Positions 50,943-57,188 of a stretch of DNA of 57,188 nt are shown here, in pieces. The notes beneath the pieces were generated by a model, which was given only the letters and a program-made list of their open reading frames with translations, was not told where the DNA came from and did not search any database. Each line of letters opens with the position of its first letter. Positions within the stretch are counted from its first letter, which is position 1. The DNA comes from an uncultured Rhodospirillales bacterium (GTDB lineage Bacteria > Pseudomonadota > Alphaproteobacteria > CAAGCB01 > CAG-977): the NCBI GenBank assembly GCA_902777205.1, contig CACYSU010000014.1, forward strand, positions 1 to 57,188. The letters are read 5' to 3'. Position numbers and translations under genes: made by a program.

Positions 50943-51465
50943 GGCAACCTCCCATTCGGAAATTCGTTCCAGCCGCACTTCGGGCTTTGGTTATTTACCC
51001 CATTGTAAAGGCAAAATCACGCCGCAATCAACCCAAATCGTGTATATCCGACGTTATATTCCGCGGTTTTCCGCCATTTTTCGGCCGTTTATGACTAAAG
51101 ACATAGAAACACCACAACCCGTTGAAAAATAACGATTCAGAAAACGGCGCGGCCTTTTGCCGGATCGGCGGAGGCCGGGCCGCACAAAACCGCCGCCCCG
51201 CATCCTACCCGTCCCCGCCGCGCCCGACCGCGACGAATCGCCGGAACAGACAGCGACACCGCGGATTTTTTATATGAACGCCCCCCCTGATTGCTTCACA
51301 CCACGCACAAGAGTTGCTCCACACGGACATTTCCCTGTACGGGTAGTATTCCCGCATAAGCAATGCCCCCCCCCGAACGGACAGTTCCCCCGTACGGGTA
51401 GTACCCCCGCACGGGTAGTGCCGCGGAATCACTTTGACGGCGCGTTGCTGCAACCGCAAGCGCGA
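50943..51465. other. Intergenic region of 523 bases with short imperfect repeats
   Basis: No supportable gene. It separates the pilin operon (starting at 50942) from the end of the CoA transferase. The first half is plain sequence and must hold the pilin promoter, which I cannot place with certainty. The second half holds the GGGTAGT repeat listed separately. Confidence 0.6.
51324..51424. repeat. Imperfect tandem repeat with ACGGGTAGT core
   Basis: Two units of about 54 bases start with CGGACA at 51324 and 51378. Both share TACGGGTAGTA and CCCGCA; a third partial ACGGGTAGTG follows at 51411. The unit is GC-rich with runs of C. It is non-coding on both strands as far as I can judge. Confidence 0.6.
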
Positions 51466-52662
51466 TCAAATCGCGCCGGATTGTTTCATATTTTCGATTT
51501 CTTCGCCGGAAAATCCCAGATCCCGCAAAACGGTCGTCGTGTCCTGTCCCAATTCGGGGGCGGCGGGACGCGATCCGCCCGCGGGCAAGGATGTCATCTT
51601 GATCGGGCAGGCAATCATTTTCACGTCCGTCAATTCGGGCGATTCCGATTTGATCAGCATTTGGCGCGCCTGCACCTGCGGGTCGGCCTCCACCTCTTGC
51701 AAATCGTGGATCAGGGAAACGGGAATGGCGTTTTCCTCCAGCAATTTCACCCATTCGGCGGCCGTTTTGCCGTCAAACACGCGCTGCAGCGCCGCGCCCA
51801 GTTCGTCGATATGGTCGTGGCGTGCCGCCGTCGTCGAAAAGCGCGGATCGGCGCCGATTTCCGCGTGGCCGATCGCTTGGCACAGCCGTTGGAACATCGC
51901 TTCACCCGCAATGGCGGCCAAAACGAACGGACGATCCGACGCCTGAAACATCTGGAACGGCGCTTCGGTCGCATGGCGGCATCCGACGCGTTTCGGCGGG
52001 ATTTTCGTCGCCTGATACCGCATCATCGCGCTTTCCAGCATGGCGACCTGACAATCCAGCATGGAAATGTCGATGTGTTCGCTTTCGCCCGTCTTTTCGC
52101 GGTGGTAAAGCGCCGTCGTAATCGCGGTCGCGGCAAACACGCCGGCGATCACGTCGCTGAGCGATATGCCCGTCATCATCGGATTGCCGTCGGGTTCGCC
52201 CGTCAGGCTCATCAACCCGCCGCGCGCCTGCGCCAAAATGTCGTAAGACGGCTTCAGCGCGTCGGGGCCCGTCTGGCCGAATCCGGAAATGGACGCGTAA
52301 ATCAGTTTCGGATTGATCTTTTTCGCGTTTTCGTAATCCAGCCCGAATTTCGCCATAATTCCGGGGCGGAAGTTTTCAACCAGCACGTCCGTCCGCGCGA
52401 TCAATCTTTTCAACACTTCGACGGCCGCCGGATTTTTCAAATTCAGCGTCAGACTCTTCTTGCCGCCGTTGGTCGCTTCAAAATACAGGCTCTTGCCCGA
52501 TTTGAACGGCTCGAACAATCGGGAATCGTCCCCGTGCTGCGGATTTTCGACCTTCACGACCTCCGCCCCCAAATCAAACAGAGTCTGCGTGCAATAGGGG
52601 CCGGACAAAACACGGGTCATATCCAATATTTTAACGCCGGCGAGCGGTTTCGTCTGAGTCAT
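51466..52662 (-). CDS. CaiB/BaiF family III CoA transferase
   Basis: 398 residues, the usual length. LAGVKILDMTRVLSGPYCTQ is the family N-terminal signature, followed by LGAEVVKVENPQHGDDSR, the DVLVENFRPG motif, SISGFGQTGP and DIAGVFAATAITTALYHRE-like helices (DVIAGVFAATA). The catalytic Asp is expected at DISMLD (about residue 178-206 region). Such enzymes move CoA between acids, for example formyl, carnitine or oxalate CoA esters. The substrate is unknown. It lies 42 bases after accD on the same strand. Confidence 0.93.
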   Translation of the reverse strand: MTQTKPLAGVKILDMTRVLSGPYCTQTLFDLGAEVVKVENPQHGDDSRLFEPFKSGKSLYFEATNGGKKSLTLNLKNPAAVEVLKRLIARTDVLVENFRPGIMAKFGLDYENAKKINPKLIYASISGFGQTGPDALKPSYDILAQARGGLMSLTGEPDGNPMMTGISLSDVIAGVFAATAITTALYHREKTGESEHIDISMLDCQVAMLESAMMRYQATKIPPKRVGCRHATEAPFQMFQASDRPFVLAAIAGEAMFQRLCQAIGHAEIGADPRFSTTAARHDHIDELGAALQRVFDGKTAAEWVKLLEENAIPVSLIHDLQEVEADPQVQARQMLIKSESPELTDVKMIACPIKMTSLPAGGSRPAAPELGQDTTTVLRDLGFSGEEIENMKQSGAI

Positions 52663-52704
52663 GGGTGTACTTTCACTTCAAAAACGGAAAAGCGGCGGCT
52701 TTTC

Positions 52705-53592
52705 TTATTTTTTACGCAACAAAGGAACGGGTTCGACGGCCGGATGCGGGTGGCGCAGCATATCAATCAGCCGGATCAGCGTCGCGCGAATCTGACGGCG
52801 ATCGACGACCATGTCCACCATACCGTGCTCTTTCAGGTATTCGGCCTTTTGGAAACCGTCGGGCAGGCTGGCGCGAATCGTCTGTTCAATCACGCGCGCG
52901 CCCGCGAATCCGATCAAAGCGTCGGGTTCGGCAATCGCGATGTCGCCCAGCATGGCGAACGACGCCGTCACGCCGCCCATCGTCGGGTCGGTCAGGACGA
53001 CGAAATACGGCAGCCCCTTTTCCTTTAATTTGCGGACGGCCATGGTCGTTCTGGCCATTTGCATCAACGACAGGATGCCTTCCTGCATACGCGCGCCGCC
53101 CGACGCGGGGATCAAAATCAGCGCCGCATCCTGTAAAATCGCCAAATTGACGGCGGCGACAATGCTTTCGCCCACGGCCGTTCCCATCGACCCGCCCATA
53201 AAGGCGAAGTTGAACACGGCGACGACGACGTTCATGCCGCCCATCGTTCCGGTCGCAACCATAATGGCGTCGTCCTGCTTTGTTTTTTTGCGGGCGTCCT
53301 TTAAACGGTCGGCGTAATCCTTCAGATCGGAAAAGCTCAGCGGATCCTCTTTGACTTCGGGCAATTCGATCGGATTGTATTTGCCGTCGTCGAACATCAT
53401 TTCCAGACGTTTGGCGGGCTCCAGCCGCATATGGTGGCTGCATTGCGGGCAGATGTTGTAATTCTGTTCCAATTCGCGGTGATAGATCATCGCGCCGCAA
53501 GCAGGGCATTTTTCCCACAGATTGTCGGGAATTTCCTTGACGCCGACCAAACTTTGCAGTTTCGGACGAACATAGCTTGTCAACCAATTCAT
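52705..53592 (-). CDS. accD: Acetyl-CoA carboxylase carboxyltransferase beta subunit
   Basis: 295 residues from the internal ATG (MNWLTSYVRPKL). The N-terminal zinc ribbon has CPACGAMIYH and ICPQCSHHMR (C29, C32, C48, C51). The crotonase-fold core has ASGGARMQEGILSLMQMA and DPTMGGVTASFAMLGDI. With AccA it moves the carboxyl group from biotin to acetyl-CoA to make malonyl-CoA, the first step in fatty acid synthesis. The common neighbours trpA and folC are not here. Confidence 0.97.
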   Translation of the reverse strand: MNWLTSYVRPKLQSLVGVKEIPDNLWEKCPACGAMIYHRELEQNYNICPQCSHHMRLEPAKRLEMMFDDGKYNPIELPEVKEDPLSFSDLKDYADRLKDARKKTKQDDAIMVATGTMGGMNVVVAVFNFAFMGGSMGTAVGESIVAAVNLAILQDAALILIPASGGARMQEGILSLMQMARTTMAVRKLKEKGLPYFVVLTDPTMGGVTASFAMLGDIAIAEPDALIGFAGARVIEQTIRASLPDGFQKAEYLKEHGMVDMVVDRRQIRATLIRLIDMLRHPHPAVEPVPLLRKK

Positions 53593-53661
53593 ACTGACAC
53601 CTTTATCGTTACGATCATTTACGGGCAACGTTTTAACAGAAAGCGATCGGGATTGCGACCA

Positions 53662-53695
53662 AAAAAGCGCGCCCCGACGGGTTTGCGCGCGTTTT
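53662..53695 (-). terminator. Intrinsic terminator after the LapA-domain gene
   Basis: GCGCGC...GCGCGC stem (positions within a base or two); on the minus strand it is followed by TTTTTTGG. It abuts the stop of the LapA-domain gene. Confidence 0.65.
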
Positions 53696-53977
53696 TCAGC
53701 GCGTTTCCTCCAATTCGGCGACCTTTTTGGTCAATTCCTTGATCTTTTTTCCCTGCCGGTAACGGTCGTTGCGCACGGGAATCGTCAAAATCCAGCTGTA
53801 AACGCCGCCGAAAATGAAAAACAGCAGCGCGAACGCCAGCACGACGAAACTGATCGGCAGCGTGATTTCAAACGGGAACGGCCACAAGGTCAAAGCGAAG
53901 CTTTGGTGGTTGGAAACGGCGAAAGACACCGTGAAAAACAATACGACGCAACTGAAAACAAATTGAATGATTTTCAA
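53696..53977 (-). CDS. LapA-domain (DUF1049) membrane protein
   Basis: 93 residues from a TTG start behind AAAGGGA. Two membrane helices (IIQFVFSCVVLFFTVSFAVS and ISFVVLAFALLFFIFGGVYSW) are joined by a short NHQSFALTLWPF loop, then comes a coiled tail (GKKIKELTKKVAELEE). This matches LapA/YciS, which in E. coli helps control lipopolysaccharide assembly with LapB. It is 22 bases after ihfB, a common pairing in proteobacteria. Confidence 0.85.
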   Translation of the reverse strand: MKIIQFVFSCVVLFFTVSFAVSNHQSFALTLWPFPFEITLPISFVVLAFALLFFIFGGVYSWILTIPVRNDRYRQGKKIKELTKKVAELEETR

Positions 53978-53999
53978 ATTTTTCGTCCCTTTGCAACTG

Positions 54000-54284
54000 T
54001 CAATCTTCGGCGTTCAGGCGGTCTTTCAATTTTTTTCCCGCCTTGAAAAAAGGAACGTTTTTGGCTTCGACGCTGACCTTTTCGCCCGTTCTGGGATTGC
54101 GCCCCGCCCGCGCGTTTCTGGCGCGCACGGAAAAAACGCCGAATCCGCGCAGTTCGACACGGTGTCCGTCGGACAATGCCGCGGCGATTTCGTCAAAAAT
54201 CGTTGTGACGATCTTTTCGGCGTCGCTTTGATACAGGTGCGGATTCAGCTCCGCAATGCGTGCGATCAGTTCGGATTTTGTCAT
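54000..54284 (-). CDS. ihfB: Integration host factor beta subunit
   Basis: 94 residues. [59 protein letters not shown] and [18 protein letters not shown] match IhfB closely, including the NPRTG beta-arm tip that bends DNA. With IhfA it bends DNA for recombination, replication and sigma54 promoters, several of which drive alphaproteobacterial flagellar genes. Confidence 0.95.
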   Translation of the reverse strand: MTKSELIARIAELNPHLYQSDAEKIVTTIFDEIAAALSDGHRVELRGFGVFSVRARNARAGRNPRTGEKVSVEAKNVPFFKAGKKLKDRLNAED

Positions 54285-54455
54285 TTCAACCCCGATTGTT
54301 GTGGATAAACTCGGCTTTTATGATGCCAAACGCGGGGCGACCCGTCAACGTAATTTAAAAAATTTTCAAAAACACGCGACAGATGATTGAATTTTCATTG
54401 TTTTTATTTTACAAAATAGACTTAAGGCATAGTGATTCTTTCGAGGAAAAACGCG

Positions 54456-56183
54456 ATGAGTGGTGATCAGGTTTGGGAACTCTTGGCCTTTTTGGCGGCC
54501 GTTGTCATTTTTATCCCCATTTTCTACCGGTTGAAAGTCAATCCGCTGCTGGCGTTTATCGTCGCCGGCATCGTTCTGGGCCCCCATATGCTGGGGCTGA
54601 TCAGGGACACGCACGTCACCGAAAACATCGGCGAACTCGGATTGCTGTTTTTGATGTTCACGATCGGACTCGACCTGTCGTTCCACCGGTTCAAGGCCAT
54701 GCGCCTGTACATTTTCGGATTCGGTTTGCTGCAGCTGTTGCTGACGGCGGCCGTGTTGGGCGGCGCGGCTTTTTTGATGCACAAAACCCTGAACGAAGCG
54801 ATCATCATCGGATTGGGGCTGGCGATGTCGTCCACCGCGATCGCCCTGCGTTTGATGCAGGAACGCGGCGAGATGCACACCAACGCGGGACGCGCGACCG
54901 TCGGCATTTTGCTGATGCAGGATCTGGCCGTCATCCCCATCATGGTGTTGCTGCCCAGAATGGCGCAAACGGATTCGACGGCCATCGGAAATATGGGACA
55001 GGCGTTCACGCAGGCGATCGGCGCAGTCACGCTGATCATGGTTGTCGGACGCATGGTGGTCAAGCCTTTGTTTAAAATCGTCGTTTCCACGAAAAACGCC
55101 GAAGCGTTCACCGCCGTCACTTTCTTTACGTTTTTGGCGACGGCTTGGGCGACGAACGCCGCCGGCCTGTCGATTTCTCTGGGCGCGTTTCTGGCCGGTA
55201 TGTTGATCGCCGAAACGGATTTCGGCCACGAAGTCGAAGCGGAAATCGCGTCGTTCAGCGGGATGCTGCTGGGGATTTTCTTCCTGTCCGTCGGCATGAT
55301 GATCGATATCAGCTACGCATGGGCGCACATTTTGCAGATTCTGGTTTTGACGGCCGGCGTCATGGTGGCCAAATTCTTAGTCCTGTATGCGATTGAACGC
55401 CGGATGAACGTTGATAAAAACGGAACGATCACGTCGTCCGTATTCCTGTGCCAAGCCGGCGAATTCGGTTTCGTCGTTTTCAATCTGGCGGCGCAAAATT
55501 TTCATTTGATGAGCGTGCAGACCTCTTCTTTGCTGCAGGTGGTGATCGCCTTGTCGATGTCCCTGACCCCGTTTGTCAGCTCGTTCGTTTTGAAAATCGT
55601 TGACAAGCAAAAGGCGGCCGAAGACGCGGCGAAAAATGAAAACGCCCCCGAACCCGAAGATGACGAGGAAAAGGAATTGGAAAACCACGTCCTGCTGGTC
55701 GGTTACGGTCGAGTCGGACAGGCGGCGGCGCGTATGTTGGCGCGCAACGACGTGCCGTTTTTGGTCATGGACACGGATGTGCCGCATATTGAAAAAGCTA
55801 AAAAGAACAAGCGCGACTATCTGTTCGGCAACGCCGGAAACGTCCGCATTCTGGAAGCCGCCAACATCGACAAGGCCAAAGCCGTCATGATTTGCATCAG
55901 CGGCCTGCCTTCCGCCATCCGCGTGTTGCAAGCCGTGCGCGAAGTTTCGTCCTCCATCCCCGTATTCATCCGCTGCAACGACGATACACGATGGGAGGAA
56001 TTGGTGCGGTTGGGCGCAACGGGCGTCATTTCCGAAACGCAGGAATGCGGTATCCGTTTGGCCGCCGCGACAATTTTGTGTTTGGACGGCGACGAAGACC
56101 GTCTGCGCGAAACGGCCGCCGTTCTGCGTCAGGAAAACACGGTCAACGCCTCTTTGCCGACGGCCACCGCCACGGCGGTTTAA
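54456..56183 (+). CDS. Kef-type (CPA2) cation/proton antiporter with NAD-binding domain
   Basis: 575 residues from the ATG behind GAGG. Residues about 5-385 hold 12-13 helices, including IGELGLLFLMFTIGLDLSF, MSSTAIALRLMQERGE, GILLMQDLAVIPIMVLL and LSISLGAFLAGMLIAETDF, the CPA2 ion-path motifs. After an acidic linker (EPEDDEEKE), a TrkA-N Rossmann domain begins with HVLLVGYGRVGQAAARML (about residue 415). Such proteins export K+ or Na+ in exchange for protons and are gated by nucleotide or glutathione adducts. Which ion is not shown. It is divergent from ihfB. Confidence 0.92.
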   Translation: MSGDQVWELLAFLAAVVIFIPIFYRLKVNPLLAFIVAGIVLGPHMLGLIRDTHVTENIGELGLLFLMFTIGLDLSFHRFKAMRLYIFGFGLLQLLLTAAVLGGAAFLMHKTLNEAIIIGLGLAMSSTAIALRLMQERGEMHTNAGRATVGILLMQDLAVIPIMVLLPRMAQTDSTAIGNMGQAFTQAIGAVTLIMVVGRMVVKPLFKIVVSTKNAEAFTAVTFFTFLATAWATNAAGLSISLGAFLAGMLIAETDFGHEVEAEIASFSGMLLGIFFLSVGMMIDISYAWAHILQILVLTAGVMVAKFLVLYAIERRMNVDKNGTITSSVFLCQAGEFGFVVFNLAAQNFHLMSVQTSSLLQVVIALSMSLTPFVSSFVLKIVDKQKAAEDAAKNENAPEPEDDEEKELENHVLLVGYGRVGQAAARMLARNDVPFLVMDTDVPHIEKAKKNKRDYLFGNAGNVRILEAANIDKAKAVMICISGLPSAIRVLQAVREVSSSIPVFIRCNDDTRWEELVRLGATGVISETQECGIRLAAATILCLDGDEDRLRETAAVLRQENTVNASLPTATATAV

Positions 56184-56202
56184 AAGCCGCGCCGGTCACA
56201 TT

Positions 56203-56236
56203 AAAAACGCGCCTTTCGACCCGAGGCGCGTTTTTT
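56203..56236 (+). terminator. Intrinsic terminator of the Kef-type gene
   Basis: AAAAACGCGCCT, loop TTCGACCCG, AGGCGCGTTTTT plus two more T. It lies 19 bases past the stop. Confidence 0.92.
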
Positions 56237-56294
56237 TGTATGCGTCCCTTCCCGCCCGTATCCGGCGCGGAACGTTCTTTCGGTTAAAAACATC

Positions 56295-56324
56295 TTGCCA
56301 AACGCGGCGGGGAAAAGCTATCCT
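56295..56324 (+). promoter_or_regulatory. Sigma70-type promoter of the structured leader
   Basis: TTGCCA, 18 bases, TATCCT, giving a predicted RNA start near 56331. It lies between the previous terminator and the hairpin-rich leader. Confidence 0.6.
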
Positions 56325-56330
56325 GACATT

Positions 56331-56612
56331 ATGTGCATCAAGCGTTTTGATGCGCGGAGTACCTGAAAAAGAGGTGCGGAGCCTTAGAACAGCTCTCTTA
56401 ATAGAACCGGTGCAGAGATGCGCCGTCATCCGTTTCGCGCAGGCAAAACGGAAAATATCCCCCGACCGTCCTTTCGATGGTTCGGGGAGCTTTTGGTGTA
56501 TGTTCAGAAGTCCCGATTTCCATCGGATCACTTTAAAGACCAAAAGGATCATTTGTTCTATTATGATTGTTCTAACTCCCCGAACCGCTTTTTCAAGCGG
56601 TTGTTTTTTTTC
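56331..56612 (+). ncRNA. Structured leader RNA with attenuator architecture, class unknown
   Basis: About 280 nt without a credible gene. In order there are hairpins GCATCAA/TTGATGC, GTACCT/AGGTGC, GAGC/GCTC, CGGTGC/GCGCCG, CCGTTT/AAACGG, CCCCGACC/GGTTCGGGG and CCGAT/ATCGG, then a perfect terminator. The segment GGTTCGGGGAG (56479-56489) is exactly complementary to CTCCCCGAACC (56576-56586), which overlaps the left arm of the terminator. So an early hairpin and a long-range anti-terminator exclude each other. It ends 18 bases before a signal-peptide gene with a strong ribosome site. It may be a riboswitch or attenuator, or a separate small RNA. I do not recognise the aptamer. Confidence 0.6.
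56583..56611 (+). terminator. Perfect terminator hairpin at the end of the leader
   Basis: AACCGCTT, loop TTTC, AAGCGGTT, G, then eight T. It lies 20 bases before the ATG at 56631, inside the untranslated leader. This is the expected place for conditional termination. Confidence 0.88.
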
Positions 56613-56630
56613 CTGAAAAAGGAGGGAGTT

Positions 56631-57188
56631 ATGAAAAAAACTTTATTGATTTTCGGTTTGTTTTTACTGTTCGCGACGGAAGCGAAAGCACTGTCATGCC
56701 CTTCGGGACAATATTTTGTTGCCAACGCCTCATGCGGCGAGATTCCCGACGAGCTGGGTGACAGGTGCGTTTCCTGTCCCGATGGATGTACGTCCTGCAG
56801 CCCGATCCGTTATTGGACGACCTGTCAGGCATGGGATGCAACCAACCATCAAACAATATATTCTTACACTTATGCCACCACTGCCACGTGCAACGCCTGC
56901 GAATCGGGATATGAATTGAAAAGCTACTCCATGAGCGGTTATGACGGAACCACGAGCACGCCGTTTACGGGATACGACTGTAAACGCAAAACCTCCTCTT
57001 CCGCCTCCTGTCCCGCGAACTGTTCATCATGTTCGTCGTCATCGACCTGTACGGCGTGCAAGAGCGGTTACACACTGAAAAACGGACAGTGCGTCAAACC
57101 CTGTCCCGCGAATTGTTCCAAGTGCGATTCATCGGGATCCTGCACACAATGCAACGGCGGGTACAAATTGAAAAACGGAGCTTGCGAA
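56631..57188 (+). CDS. Secreted cysteine-rich repeat protein, 5' part
   Basis: 186 codons, open at the window end. GGAGGG lies six bases before the ATG. A signal peptide (MKKTLLIFGLFLLFATEAKA) is followed by Cys-rich sequence. Repeats of about 30 residues have the form CPANCSSCSSSSTCTACKSG, then YTLKNGQCVKP, then CPANCSKCDSSGSCTQCNGG, then YKLKNGACE. This spacing recalls furin-like and Giardia-type surface protein repeats of eukaryotes. The disulfide-rich product is expected at the cell surface or outside. The function is unknown. Its base composition is less GC-rich than the neighbours at the 5' end. The gene sits behind an attenuator-like leader. Confidence 0.8.
   Translation, partial: MKKTLLIFGLFLLFATEAKALSCPSGQYFVANASCGEIPDELGDRCVSCPDGCTSCSPIRYWTTCQAWDATNHQTIYSYTYATTATCNACESGYELKSYSMSGYDGTTSTPFTGYDCKRKTSSSASCPANCSSCSSSSTCTACKSGYTLKNGQCVKPCPANCSKCDSSGSCTQCNGGYKLKNGACE

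Noticed and set aside
51157-53028. A 623-codon plus-strand frame covering the intergenic repeat and the CoA transferase.
   Set aside because: It is His/Arg/Phe-rich with no motif and lies opposite two well supported genes, CoA transferase and accD.
56331-56460. A lysine riboswitch, because AAGAGGTGCGGAG resembles its 5' part.
   Set aside because: Other conserved parts of that class (the AGTA loop and CGCCGAAG) are absent and the downstream gene is not a lysine gene.
56331-56612. 6S RNA, RNase P RNA or tmRNA.
   Set aside because: There is no single long bulged hairpin as in 6S RNA, no GAGGAAAGTCC-type RNase P core, and no tmRNA tag frame or tRNA-like end.

Overview
The window looks like a chromosomal segment of a flagellated alphaproteobacterium. 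The evidence is a CtrA master regulator with its usual D51 phosphoacceptor, FliX (an alphaproteobacterial flagellar regulator), a DksA lacking most zinc cysteines, IhfB, and a MFS-PlsC-ligase fusion. The secretion/pilus genes, the very large repeat proteins and a cysteine-rich surface-type protein suggest an uncultured host- or gut-associated lineage, possibly Rhodospirillales-like; this placement is inference. Most genes are GC-rich and tightly packed, with clear intrinsic terminators.

Layout. 1-1.75 kb: the N-terminus of a family-2 glycosyltransferase, then two serine recombinases, one intact and one with its catalytic serine replaced. 1.9-3.9 kb: an RNase J-like nuclease and IscX. 4.0-12.6 kb (minus strand): a proline-rich bitopic protein, a secretin-like lipoprotein, a soluble protein and a 1468-residue protein with three separate repeat arrays. 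An XRE regulator lies just upstream, and between them sits a 33-bp imperfect palindrome with a perfect CtrA-type box at its centre. 12.8-18.1 kb (minus): three VirB6/TrbL-like polytopic proteins and a small membrane protein. 18.3-27.0 kb (plus): two unrecognised cytoplasmic-type proteins, two paralogous membrane proteins, a VirD4/TraG-type coupling ATPase, an HNH-nuclease-like protein with proline-rich repeats, and a SUKH-like immunity-type protein. Together 4-27 kb looks like part of a divergent type IV secretion system with its own regulator and a candidate effector/immunity pair.

27-46 kb is mostly housekeeping and flagellar. It holds a DUF1189 protein, tRNA-Glu, a DNA repair methyltransferase, fliI-fliJ divergent from ctrA, the aas-like lipid enzyme, trpS, the operon flgI-flgJ-flgN-flgK-flgL, fliX, dksA, maf, an RNase E/G, yacG and tRNA-Phe. 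46-51 kb (minus) carries an 1104-residue type IV prepilin-like protein, a small membrane-anchored protein and a dolichol-kinase-family enzyme. 51.5-56.2 kb has a CoA transferase, accD, a LapA-domain protein, ihfB and a Kef-type antiporter.

The right end (56.3-57.2 kb) holds a promoter, a roughly 280-nt structured leader with a perfect terminator and an exact 11-nt competing pairing (attenuator architecture), then a secreted cysteine-rich repeat protein that runs off the window. The most interesting parts are the secretion cluster with its giant repeat protein and CtrA palindrome, the HNH/SUKH pair, and the attenuator-like leader.
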